From NCBI GenBank assembly GCA_005239935.1, contig SBAZ01000003.1:1-33019 (forward strand): a stretch of DNA of 33,019 nt, given 5' to 3'. Origin of the DNA: Planctomycetales bacterium. GTDB taxonomy: Bacteria > Omnitrophota > Gorgyraeia > Aquiviventales > Aquiviventaceae. Under the pieces are notes generated by a model. That model saw nothing but the letters and a program-made list of their open reading frames with translations. It made no database searches and was not told the origin of the DNA. How positions within the stretch are numbered: position 1 is the first letter of the stretch; the number at the start of each line of letters is the position of its first letter. A program made the translations under genes and the position numbers. This document shows, piece by piece, positions 1-8,289 of the stretch.

Positions 1-1135
1 CTTCGTAGGCATAGCGCTTGACGCAGCGCCAGACCGGCTCAAGCAGGAAGGACCCGGCCTTCTCGATGCCGCCGCCGATCACCACGACGTCGGGATTCAG
101 GAGATTGACCAGGGAGGCGACCCGCACGCCCAGCTGGACCGCGGCGTGCTCGATGACCTCGCGCGCGAGCCGATCCCCGCCGCTGGCCGCCTGGATGACC
201 GTCTGCAGGGTGATGGTGTCCACCTGCCCGTGCACGGCTTCCGCGACGGCCGAGGTCTGGCCCTGCTGCAGCAGCGCCTTGGCCTGCGCCGTGATGCCGA
301 GATCCCAGACATTGGAAAACACGAACGAGGGTGTCTTGATCCAGGTGAGGTAGTCATCCTCGGTGGGCACCGGCACGAACACGCCCAGCTCTCCGGCGCT
401 GCCGCTCGATCCCCAGTAGATGTGCCCGTTGAAGATCAGGCTCGCCCCGACATCGGAGTACAGATAGACCATGTTCTCCGCCGGGCGCTCGAGCCCGAGG
501 CGCATCTCGCCGTAGCCGGCGAGGGTCGCGTCGTTGCCCACCAGCACCGGCAGATGGAACTCCGCCTCCCACTGGTCGCGCGCGGCGGCATAGTTGGTCC
601 GGACGCCGCGGTGCGACGTATCGCGCACCGTCCCCGCACGCTCGTCCATGATGCCGGGCAGTCCGATGCCGATGCCCTGGATGCGTTTCGCATCCACCGG
701 GCTCGAGGCGAAGACCTGGCGCAGCAGACCCGGGACGTCCTGCATGACCTGGTCCATCCCCTCCGCGGTGCGGGGCGCGGTGACCCGGTGCACGACCTGC
801 CCGCGCAGATCGGTCATCACGGCCACGATCTGGCTGCGTGCGACATCCATCGGTCCCAGATCGATCCCCACCGCGTAGCCTGCCTTCGCGTTGAGCTCGA
901 CCAGCACCGGTTTGCGGCCCCCGGTGGAGACGTCGAAGCCCCGCTCGGTCACCAGGCCCTGTTTGATGAACTGGTTGACGTAGTTCGAGACCGTCACGAT
1001 GTTGAACCCCGTGCCCTGCGAGAGCTCGGTGCGGGTCACAGGGCTGCGCTGGCGGATGAGCTCGAGGAGTTGAAAACTCTTCTGCTCCCGCTCGCTGAGG
1101 CGGTGCTGCTCGAGGAGCGATCGTCGTCGAAGCAT
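1..1135 (-). CDS. ROK family transcriptional regulator/sugar kinase-like protein (C-terminus truncated by left window edge)
   Basis: Reverse-complement reading from ATG at 1135: MLRRRSLLEQHRLSEREQKSFQLLELIRQRSPVTRTELSQGTGFNIVTVSNYVNQFIKQGLVTERG...GGRKPVLVELNAKAGYAVGIDLGP...GIGIGLPGIMDE...LVGNDATLAGYGEMRLG...NLLNPDVVVIGGGIEKAGSFLLEPVW: N-terminal HTH plus ROK fold motifs. Absent from the ORF track because there is no stop inside the window. Confidence 0.93.
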   Translation of the reverse strand, partial: MLRRRSLLEQHRLSEREQKSFQLLELIRQRSPVTRTELSQGTGFNIVTVSNYVNQFIKQGLVTERGFDVSTGGRKPVLVELNAKAGYAVGIDLGPMDVARSQIVAVMTDLRGQVVHRVTAPRTAEGMDQVMQDVPGLLRQVFASSPVDAKRIQGIGIGLPGIMDERAGTVRDTSHRGVRTNYAAARDQWEAEFHLPVLVGNDATLAGYGEMRLGLERPAENMVYLYSDVGASLIFNGHIYWGSSGSAGELGVFVPVPTEDDYLTWIKTPSFVFSNVWDLGITAQAKALLQQGQTSAVAEAVHGQVDTITLQTVIQAASGGDRLAREVIEHAAVQLGVRVASLVNLLNPDVVVIGGGIEKAGSFLLEPVWRCVKRYAYE

Positions 1136-1172
1136 GGTTTCCCCACCAGGCTCGGCCTGCTGGGTACCCACT

Positions 1173-1201
1173 ATTTTTGGCTCCTTGAGGAAGTTTGTCA
1201 A
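1173..1201 (-). promoter_or_regulatory. Candidate sigma70-type promoter for the ROK gene
   Basis: Minus strand TTGACA (1196-1201), 17-nt spacer, AAAAAT (1173-1178), about 40 nt upstream of the ROK ATG. Confidence 0.5.
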
Positions 1202-1300
1202 GAAAACATCGCAATTTTATAATCCTTGAAAACACCGGAGTTGCGGCAAGGTACTCTGGGGTGGTTCGGGGCTGGACAGAACCTGAAGGCCTGCCGCGGG

Positions 1301-2548
1301 TTAGGGCGCGGGCAGGGCGGACTGAAGGTGCAGGAGGTCCTGGCCGTCCCGGGCGACATACACGTCCGGGAAGCTGTCGTGGCTGAAGTCGGCGGAGGCG
1401 GCCCACCGGCTGGCCTCGTTCTCGGCCGGCAGCCAGTTGGCGGTTGGTGTCCAGGGCTTGCCCGGGCCCGGGTTGAGTCCAAGGACGTCAGGGCCGGTGG
1501 CGGCGCAGAGCACATCGAGCCGCTGGTCGACGTTCAGATCCGCCAACAGGCAGGCGTTCGCGAGCCCGGTGAGCTGGGCCAGCCGCAGGTCCGCCTGCAT
1601 CGTGCCATCGCCGCGGTTGAGCAGGAGCAGCGGGAAGCGTGGACGGCTGAGTACCACGTCGAGATCGCCATCGCCGTCGAGGTCGCCCGTCGCCGTCCCG
1701 GACGCCGGCTGATCCTGAAAGAGTGCCACGCGCTGGAGCTCGCGCAGGACTGGGTGGTCGTTGCGCAGGACGTACGCCAGCGCCGGCCCGACTACGACCA
1801 CGTCCGGCGCGCCGTCGCGCGTGACGTCCGCGACGGCCAGCTGCAACACGGGCTCAGGTGCGGTCGGCAGCCACTCCGCGGTCGCGTCCCGCAGACCGAC
1901 GCCGTTCATGTTCTCTGCGATGGCGACCTTGCCTGCGCGCACCGCCAACATCTCTGGCCGGCCGTCCCCGGTCAGGTCCGCAGCCGCGAGCGAGTCGCTG
2001 CCGGACCACTCTGGCAGGACCCAGAGCCCGTCGGCCTGGGTGAAGCGACCCAGCCCGTCGTTGAGCCAGACCTGGTCCTGAGGGTCGCGGCCGAGATAGG
2101 CATCCGGGTCGCCGTCACCGTCGAGGTCCGCCACGATGAGGTCCGTGGTTTGTCCGCCAGCCAGCGCTGGCAGACGTTGTCCCGACTCCTCCGTGAACCC
2201 ACCGGTCCCGTCGTTCACGAATAGGAACGGCGGCTCCTCGTCGAGCCGATGCACGACCAGCACATCCGTGTCGCCATCGCCGTCCACGTCGGCCGCCGCG
2301 CCGGCCACGGCGTTCCGGTTCTCGACCAGGAGCGACTCAGTCGGCGTCAACTGGGTGACCTGGCCGCTGGACGTGATCAGCACGGTGCGGTCGACGACCT
2401 CTGCCGACGCGACGGCCGGCGCGAGGGTCGCGACGATCAGGGCCACCCACCACAGGCGGCTAGTGCCTCGACTATCTCGAGTCGATCGATTGGTCCGCTC
2501 GGCACTCGTGCTGAGCAGGATTGACATGCGTCGGGGCTGACTACTCAT
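1301..2548 (-). CDS. Secreted FG-GAP/VCBS repeat protein (beta-propeller-like, Ca-binding loops)
   Basis: 415 aa; hydrophobic leader LWWVALIVATLAPAVASA; repeated loops DVDGDGDTDVLVV, DLDGDGDPDAYL, DLTGDGRPEMLAV, DVTRDGAPDVVVV, DLDGDGDLDVVLS, DLNVDQRLDVLC, DFSHDSFPDVYVA. Confidence 0.88.
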   Translation of the reverse strand: MSSQPRRMSILLSTSAERTNRSTRDSRGTSRLWWVALIVATLAPAVASAEVVDRTVLITSSGQVTQLTPTESLLVENRNAVAGAAADVDGDGDTDVLVVHRLDEEPPFLFVNDGTGGFTEESGQRLPALAGGQTTDLIVADLDGDGDPDAYLGRDPQDQVWLNDGLGRFTQADGLWVLPEWSGSDSLAAADLTGDGRPEMLAVRAGKVAIAENMNGVGLRDATAEWLPTAPEPVLQLAVADVTRDGAPDVVVVGPALAYVLRNDHPVLRELQRVALFQDQPASGTATGDLDGDGDLDVVLSRPRFPLLLLNRGDGTMQADLRLAQLTGLANACLLADLNVDQRLDVLCAATGPDVLGLNPGPGKPWTPTANWLPAENEASRWAASADFSHDSFPDVYVARDGQDLLHLQSALPAP

Positions 2549-2566
2549 TGCAACCCTGTCGAAGCA

Positions 2567-3370
2567 CTAGTCGGCGGCGGCATCAGGGACGCTCCAACGG
2601 CCATCGGCATCCAATTGCCCGGCCTGGCGGGCGCGCAGCGGGACAGGGGTGACCGCCACGCTCTGGCAGGTCAGGTCGGCCAGCAGTTCGTAGTCGCCAG
2701 GCGGCAGGGGGGTCGCTGGCAGGGCTGCGCTGAAGTGCGCTGTGCTGCCTGGGTGGGCAGGCATCTGCACCGGCAAGACGGCGCGGCCCTGCACCATACC
2801 GTCAGCCCCGGTCACGGTCACGGTGCCTTCCGGGCGGCAGTGCACATTACCGCGGTTGGTCACCGGGATGCGGACGAAGGCCGGGGAGCCGGGGATGAGC
2901 TGCATGGGATCGAGCGTCAGCTCGAGCGCTTCGGTGCCGGCGACGGCGGCGTACAGCGCCATGCCGAAGCGCACCTGCACGGTGCCCGCGCCGACGGAGT
3001 GCTCGAACACGACCATGGCGGCCAGTTCCCCGCGCGCCTCGGTCGGGACGCGGACCGTGTAGGCCACGTCCTGGCGGCTCCCAGGCGACAGCTGCAGGTG
3101 GGTGGGGGACACCTGCAACCACTCCCCGGGAGCCGCCGGCGCGTAGCCGGCCGCAAGCGACTCCAGCACCACCGACACCTCGACGGGCTCCTCGGTGTCG
3201 TTGGTCACGTGGAACACGCCCTCGGCGGGCGTGCCCGCATGAGCGCGCAGCTCGACGACCCCGGGCTCGACGCTCAGCGCCGCAGCCGGACTCGGCCGCA
3301 GCGACAGCGCCAACCCGCACGCCGCCAGCCACGCCCACCGGCGCGGCCGTGACATGCGCTCCTCCACCAC
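2567..3370 (-). CDS. Secreted two-Ig-domain protein resembling periplasmic pilus chaperones
   Basis: 267 aa; signal peptide WAWLAACGLALSLRPSPAAALSVEPGVVEL; beta-rich text (GVFHVTNDTEEPVEVSVVLE..., SPGSRQDVAYTVRVP..., VRIPVTNRGNVHCRPEGTVTV) typical of chaperone-like Ig folds. Family assignment tentative. Confidence 0.6.
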   Translation of the reverse strand: MVEERMSRPRRWAWLAACGLALSLRPSPAAALSVEPGVVELRAHAGTPAEGVFHVTNDTEEPVEVSVVLESLAAGYAPAAPGEWLQVSPTHLQLSPGSRQDVAYTVRVPTEARGELAAMVVFEHSVGAGTVQVRFGMALYAAVAGTEALELTLDPMQLIPGSPAFVRIPVTNRGNVHCRPEGTVTVTGADGMVQGRAVLPVQMPAHPGSTAHFSAALPATPLPPGDYELLADLTCQSVAVTPVPLRARQAGQLDADGRWSVPDAAAD

Positions 3371-3376
3371 GCGAGG

Positions 3377-4225
3377 TTACTGGTGGTAGAGCTCGAGGAT
3401 CAGCGTCGCCGTGAACGTGTCCGCCGGCGCGCCGCCGAACCGGCCCGCGATGTACACCGCGACGTCGCCATCACTGTCGCGTGGCGGCGTCAGCGGGTGC
3501 AGTTTCAGGAACGCGTTGGCCGCGTCCCCGACCGCCACCTGCAAGAACTCGATGGTCTTGTCGATGGTCGGTGCCGGTGCCGCCGTGCAGTTCAGCGGGA
3601 CCGCCGGCGTGCTCGGGCAGTCCGACGCATCCGCGATGAACGCCCAGGGCGCGTTGAAGAACCCGCCGACTTCGTTCACCCCGACATCCAAGGCCCCGTC
3701 ACCGTCGTCGTCTACCGGTGTAGCCGGACCGCCGACCACAACGTCCTTGTACACCTGCCAGGCCCACGGCACGCGATCGTTCGGGTTGGTGGGCGTCGTG
3801 CCGATCAGCCCGCCGTACCCGCGCGGATCATCGGTGCAGGCCGAGCTGGCCGGCAGGAGGGGGTCGCACGTCGTGCCGTTGTCCCCCAGCACCGTGCCGA
3901 CGGTCGTCGGCTTGGTCGCCTTGTTGTTCGTGTAGATCCGGATGGCCCAGTTGTTGTGGTTGCTGGCGTGCTGGACCTTCAGGTACTGCGGCGCCACCTT
4001 CCACGGCGCGGCGATCGACACGCCGGTCACGGTCCCGAACGCGATTGACGCTGCGAGGGCGTCGGCCGCGATGGTGCGCGGTTGGACCGTCAGACTCACG
4101 GTCGTGGCGAGCGATCCGCTCGCGCCGACCGTGCGCGTCACGTCCACCACTTCGGCCCAGGCGAGGTTCCCGACCGGTGACAGGGTCAGGGCCCACGTCA
4201 GGGCGATATGTCCCAAGCCTCTCAT
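3377..4225 (-). CDS. Secreted hypothetical protein (beta-rich, DxDxDG-type loops; possible adhesin or pilin-like subunit)
   Basis: ORF track start is 4354, but ATG at 4225 is preferred: AGGAGGT Shine-Dalgarno 7 nt upstream and signal peptide MRGLGHIALTWALTLSPVGNLAWAEVV. The upstream extension reads through the leader terminator region. Contains VDDDGDGALDVG and RDSDGDVAVYI. Confidence 0.8.
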   Translation of the reverse strand: MRGLGHIALTWALTLSPVGNLAWAEVVDVTRTVGASGSLATTVSLTVQPRTIAADALAASIAFGTVTGVSIAAPWKVAPQYLKVQHASNHNNWAIRIYTNNKATKPTTVGTVLGDNGTTCDPLLPASSACTDDPRGYGGLIGTTPTNPNDRVPWAWQVYKDVVVGGPATPVDDDGDGALDVGVNEVGGFFNAPWAFIADASDCPSTPAVPLNCTAAPAPTIDKTIEFLQVAVGDAANAFLKLHPLTPPRDSDGDVAVYIAGRFGGAPADTFTATLILELYHQ

Positions 4226-4343
4226 GCCCCACCTCCTGGTGCTCGGCCGGTGGCCCGCCCAGCGGCCGTCTCCACGATCCGCGCGCCCTCCACCGGACGC
4301 GCGCAGAGGCTCCCACAGCCTCGGAAAACGCTTCCTTTGCCGG

Positions 4344-4390
4344 ACAAAAAACAACAGAAACGGCCGAGCTGCCTATTCGGCAGCCCGGCC
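4344..4390 (-). terminator. Intrinsic terminator in the leader of the 3377..4225 gene
   Basis: Minus strand GGCCGGGCTGCC-GAATA-GGCAGCTCGGCC (12-bp stem, one G-T pair) followed by GTTTCTGTTGTTTTTT. Confidence 0.87.
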
Positions 4391-4505
4391 TTCCCGGATG
4401 GGACCCGTGGCTTTGCCTGCCCGCGGCTTCCCGCGCGCAGTCCCGCCCTGCGTCATGCTGCAGGCGGGCGGCCCTGCCTTGCGGCAGGTGTGCCCTTTCG
4501 CTGGC
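4376..4505 (-). ncRNA. Candidate variant cyclic-di-GMP-I (GEMM-I) riboswitch aptamer
   Basis: Minus-strand CGAAAGGGCACACCTGCCGCAAGGCAGG (GNRA-capped stem) ... GGCAAAGCCACGGGTCCC...GGCCGGGCTGCCGA, close to remembered GEMM-I elements (GGCAAACC-[stem]-GGGACGCAAAGCCACGGGUC...AGCCGGGUUGCCGA). About 55 nt of extra GC-rich hairpin sequence replaces the usual GACG joint. Sits in a long 5' leader and its 3' strand is the 5' arm of the terminator. Confidence 0.55.
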
Positions 4506-4559
4506 AATCGGCTTGCTGTCAAAAAAGCACTTCAAAAAACTATTTCGTAAGTTACCAAA

Positions 4560-4588
4560 ATTATAGCACGCGGCCTGAAATATTGCAA
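4560..4588 (-). promoter_or_regulatory. Promoter for the riboswitch leader and downstream secreted-protein operon
   Basis: Minus strand TTGCAA (4583-4588), 17-nt spacer, TGC-TATAAT extended -10 (4560-4565). Confidence 0.72.
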
Positions 4589-4617
4589 TCTCCTAGCACG
4601 GAAAAGGCACACGACGC

Positions 4618-7600
4618 TCATGGGCCCCCGTCGACATGCGAGGCTGTGGGATTCCAGAGCCCTTTATAGAGTTCGTAACTGGCTCTCAGCTGCCGCAGGT
4701 AGGGGCTCTGCGCTCCGTCCCCTTGGCTGACCAGCCCATACCACTCCTCAAAGTTCCAGCCACCGGGGTAAGGGCCGGCCCAGTTCGGCACGGTTTCCTG
4801 TACGCGCGGCGAGAAGCGCGGCGGCTGCCCTGCCTTCCACCACTCATCGGACCACTCGAAGACCACACCGCCGAGCGCGTTGCCCTGCCCCCGGCCCGCG
4901 AGGTTGTCCGCGATGTCCACCCAGTTGCCGAAGTGATAGAGCGCCTGATCGCGCTCGGCGACCTCGCGCGGCTCGCCGGTCTGAAACGCCGGGCAGCCGA
5001 ACTCGGTCACCAGCACGGGCTTGTCCAGCATGCGCCGCGCGTCCTCGTAGAAACTTCGCCCGGCCCCTTGCCAGCCGCGATAGAGATTCGACCCGAAGAT
5101 GTCCACGGCCGGGGCCTCCTCGGCCAGGAGGTCGAGGAAGCCGGCGTCGCCGTTGGCGATCGCGACCGGGTGATCAGGGTCCTCACCGTGAATCCACGTG
5201 GCCAACTCGTTCAGGAACCGGTAGTACTCGCGCGGGTACTTCCCCGCGTTGCCCACCCCGCCCACGATGCCGTGCACGCCGCCGTAGTTATTTTCATTGC
5301 CCAGGACCCACATGAGCACGTACGGCTCGTCCTTGTGCTCGCGCACCAGCTGCTTGACGCTCTCCGTCATCCGCTTGCGCTGCTCGAGGTTGAGATAGTC
5401 GGTGCCCTCTTCCCACGTGGCACCCGACCCGACCGTGTACATGCCCACGAAATCTCCGAGCATGAACATGAGGCCGTACTCGCGGTGGAGTTGGCGCAGG
5501 AGATGCTTGTTCGACGCGTGGTGGTACAGGCGGAGCGTGTTCACGCCCATGTCTCGCAGGAGGGCGAAGTCCCCGATGACAGGCTCGCCGGCGTCCTGGC
5601 GGTTGTTGCCGTTGGCGTCCACGAAGGTGTCGAACGCATCGATGCGGCTGTTGCCGTTGCGGTCGGTGGTCATCCAGTCGCGCAGACTGCCCTCATCGGG
5701 CGTCTCGCCGACCTGACTCGGCTGGAACGTCAGCCCGCGCACGACCCACGGCGTGCCGTCCACCAGCAGGCGCCAGTGGCTGTTCTCGTACTGCACCAGG
5801 CGCACGCGCCCGCGGCCGACGGTCCGCCGCACCGCGAGTCCGCTCAGGTCCACGGGTGGCGGGTTGACCTCGTCTACGGCCACCGGCACGAGACGCCCGG
5901 GGTCGGCGAGGATCCGGTCGTTGTCGACGGCATGGTCGAAGCCGCCCTCGATGCGCACGAAGGCCCCCTCCAGGCGCTGGCCCAGCTCAGGGTGCAGGCG
6001 CAGAATCGCCTCAATCTTGTCGCGGGCCACCTTGCCCACGTACCAGGGTGTGGGCGGATCGAACGCCGTCCAGCCGACGGACGTTGGATAGTGCATGAGC
6101 GCGGCGTAGTACGCCTTGATCGCCTGCGCCCAAAGCGAGGCGCGTTCCAGCGTGAGCGCCGTGTAGAACTGCTTCACGCCGGGTTCCTCGTCCGTCGAGG
6201 CCCACTTGAAGAAACTGTGCTGGATGTTCTTGAGGAAGGTCATGTCCCAGTGGCTGCCGTCCAGCACCCCGGAGGCCTGGGCGATCGTAAAGGCCGGGTC
6301 CCGCAGGAGTCCGCCCTCGTTCGGGTAGATCCCTTCCCCCACCGCCTCTGCCAGGCCGGTCCAGTCGGTCACGTCATACCGGTAGGACGCGGTCCCGCGA
6401 TCCACGAAGCTGCCATAGCGCGCGTAGTCCACCACGGACTCTGTGCCGGCATCGGCCAGGGCGAACGCGGTCGCCTCGTGCCGCAAGGCCTTGCGCAGCC
6501 CCTCCGGCACGCCCGCCTCCCAGGTCGACGCCGCGTGCGGCCGGCTCACCTGCTGCCGCACCAGGGCCACCGCTTCATCGCCGACCCGCAGCCCGTCCGT
6601 CACCGGCGTGGCCGCGCTGACCACCACGAACCCTGGCTCGCGTACGAGGTAGGTGCCCTCCACCCGGCCCTGGGCATCCGTCGTCGCCGTCGTCGTGAGC
6701 CCGAGGCTGCTCTGCGGCTCGGCCACCGCGAGGAGCACCGTGCGGTTCGCCGCCGCCGCCCCCTGCCCATCGGTGACCTGCACCGCATACCGGACGGTCT
6801 CAACCTGCTGCCCCACCTCATAGAGCGAGCGGTCCGTGGTCACCTGCACGACCGGCGCGTCGAGCGCCTCGCGAACCCGCACCCGGCGCTCTTGCCGTGC
6901 CAGCCGCCGTCCCCGCGCGTCGAGGGCCTCCACGACCAGCGGGTGCACGCCCGGCGAGAGCGATCCGGTCAGCGGCACGGTGGCCTTCCACCAGTGGCGG
7001 CTCAGGCGGGTAGCCTGCGTCCAGGGCTTCCACCACCCGCCCCGCCCCAGCCGAAAGCGCACGGCGCCGACGCGCTCTGTGGCATAGACTGTCACCTGCA
7101 GCTGGTCGTCATAGGTCCGCCCCTCGACCGGGCTCAGGAGGACCGCCTGGTTGTAGCTCTGGAGTGCGGCGTAGTCCGGCCGGAGGCGACCTGGCCCATC
7201 GCCCGCGTCCTGGAACTCGACGAGGCCGAACCACTCCTCGGGATCCTCCGGCTCATGGGTCCGCTCATCCCCCGCGTGCTCGGCTTGCTTCCACCATTCA
7301 TCGTTCCACTCGAAGACCACCGCCCCCTGCGCGCCGGCCTGGAAGATGCCGTCCCAGAGGGCGAGGAGGGCCGCCGGCCGCGTCGCCGTCGTGTGCCCGC
7401 CGTAGCCCGCGGGGCCTGTCTCGCCGTCGCGGCGCTGCGCCAGCGAGAGCCCGACTTCGGTGACGAGGAGCGGTTTGCGCTGCGCGAGCGTCCGCTTCAG
7501 GTGCCGCACGTAATTCGGCAGCCCGAAGGCATGCGCCACGCTCGCCGGCTCATACGGGTAAAGATTGAAGGAGACGAAGTCCCACGGGCTGCTGTCGAGG

Positions 7601-8193
7601 AAGACCAGGGCCGGCCAGTTCGCGTAGGAGGTGAGTCGGTGCGGATCCGCCTCGCGCGCGGCCTCGGCGCCCCGGCGCAGCAACTCCTCCGTCTCGGGGA
7701 CACCGGTCTCGAAGACCTGGGCCGGCAGCAGCTCATTGCCGATCAGCAGGGCGAGGACGTTGGGATGCGTGCTGGCGCGCGTCGCTTCGCGCCGGACCAC
7801 CTCGAGCATCGCCTGGCGGAACGCCGGCGTGGCGAAGCTTCCATCGCGCTCGATCCAGATGCCCTGCAGGACGAAGAGGCCGTAGCGGTCGGCCAGCCGC
7901 AGCGCTTCGTCGCTCAGGGGCGCCCACGTGCGCAGGGTGTTGAACCCGCCCTCGACGATCCGCTGAAAGTCGCGCTCGACCAGGCCCAGGTCCACGGTGT
8001 CTTTCCAGGGCACCTGGCCAGGACGGTACGGCGAGTATCCAACCCCCTTCACGAGGAAGGGTTCGCCGTCCACGTACAGCCATTCCCCGCGGACCTCGAT
8101 GCGGCGCGCCGGGGCGGCCTCGGCGGCCCACGTCGCGGACGCGCCTAACAGGACGGCGGCGACCGCGATGGCTGCGCGGAGCGTCTGTCTCAT
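4618..8193 (-). CDS. Secreted glycoside hydrolase with two TIM-barrel catalytic-type domains (GH2/GH5 superfamily-like) separated by Ig-like segments
   Basis: ATG at 8193 (MRQTLRAAIAVAAVLLGASATWAAEA signal peptide; ORF track uses an upstream start at 8229). Domain 1: VKGVGYSPYRPG...LIGNEL...LLVTEVG...VVFEWNDEWWKQ; domain 2: WVVRGLTFQP...WVLGNENNYGG...PVLVTEFGCPAF...VVFEWSDEWWKAG. Confidence 0.9.
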   Translation of the reverse strand: MRQTLRAAIAVAAVLLGASATWAAEAAPARRIEVRGEWLYVDGEPFLVKGVGYSPYRPGQVPWKDTVDLGLVERDFQRIVEGGFNTLRTWAPLSDEALRLADRYGLFVLQGIWIERDGSFATPAFRQAMLEVVRREATRASTHPNVLALLIGNELLPAQVFETGVPETEELLRRGAEAAREADPHRLTSYANWPALVFLDSSPWDFVSFNLYPYEPASVAHAFGLPNYVRHLKRTLAQRKPLLVTEVGLSLAQRRDGETGPAGYGGHTTATRPAALLALWDGIFQAGAQGAVVFEWNDEWWKQAEHAGDERTHEPEDPEEWFGLVEFQDAGDGPGRLRPDYAALQSYNQAVLLSPVEGRTYDDQLQVTVYATERVGAVRFRLGRGGWWKPWTQATRLSRHWWKATVPLTGSLSPGVHPLVVEALDARGRRLARQERRVRVREALDAPVVQVTTDRSLYEVGQQVETVRYAVQVTDGQGAAAANRTVLLAVAEPQSSLGLTTTATTDAQGRVEGTYLVREPGFVVVSAATPVTDGLRVGDEAVALVRQQVSRPHAASTWEAGVPEGLRKALRHEATAFALADAGTESVVDYARYGSFVDRGTASYRYDVTDWTGLAEAVGEGIYPNEGGLLRDPAFTIAQASGVLDGSHWDMTFLKNIQHSFFKWASTDEEPGVKQFYTALTLERASLWAQAIKAYYAALMHYPTSVGWTAFDPPTPWYVGKVARDKIEAILRLHPELGQRLEGAFVRIEGGFDHAVDNDRILADPGRLVPVAVDEVNPPPVDLSGLAVRRTVGRGRVRLVQYENSHWRLLVDGTPWVVRGLTFQPSQVGETPDEGSLRDWMTTDRNGNSRIDAFDTFVDANGNNRQDAGEPVIGDFALLRDMGVNTLRLYHHASNKHLLRQLHREYGLMFMLGDFVGMYTVGSGATWEEGTDYLNLEQRKRMTESVKQLVREHKDEPYVLMWVLGNENNYGGVHGIVGGVGNAGKYPREYYRFLNELATWIHGEDPDHPVAIANGDAGFLDLLAEEAPAVDIFGSNLYRGWQGAGRSFYEDARRMLDKPVLVTEFGCPAFQTGEPREVAERDQALYHFGNWVDIADNLAGRGQGNALGGVVFEWSDEWWKAGQPPRFSPRVQETVPNWAGPYPGGWNFEEWYGLVSQGDGAQSPYLRQLRASYELYKGLWNPTASHVDGGP

Positions 8194-8195
8194 CG

Positions 8196-8272
8196 AGGGG
8201 TCAGGCACCTTCCTGTGGACAACTCCCAAAAAAGGTGCCTGACCCCTTTTCGGTCAAAGGGGTCAGGCACCT
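8196..8272 (-). repeat. Three-arm REP-like inverted repeat (GGGGTCAGGCACCT) forming a terminator-like hairpin on the minus strand
   Basis: Arms on + strand: AGGGGTCAGGCACCTT (8196-8211), AGGTGCCTGACCCCTTT (8233-8249), AAAGGGGTCAGGCACCT (8256-8272). Minus-strand transcript: AGGTGCCTGACCCCTTT-GACCGA-AAAGGGGTCAGGCACCT-TTTTT (17-bp perfect stem, 6-nt loop, T-run). Confidence 0.9.
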
Positions 8273-8289
8273 GTGTGAGGCGAAAGACC

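Noticed and set aside
354-1406. 350-aa minus-strand ORF overlapping the ROK gene
   Set aside because: Wrong frame; the ROK protein is read in another frame that starts at 1135 and exits the window, which is why the track omits it.
4636-8148. 1170-aa plus-strand ORF antisense to the glycosidase
   Set aside because: No recognisable domains; rich in R/H/A/P/V as expected of a high-GC shadow frame opposite a clearly homologous CDS.
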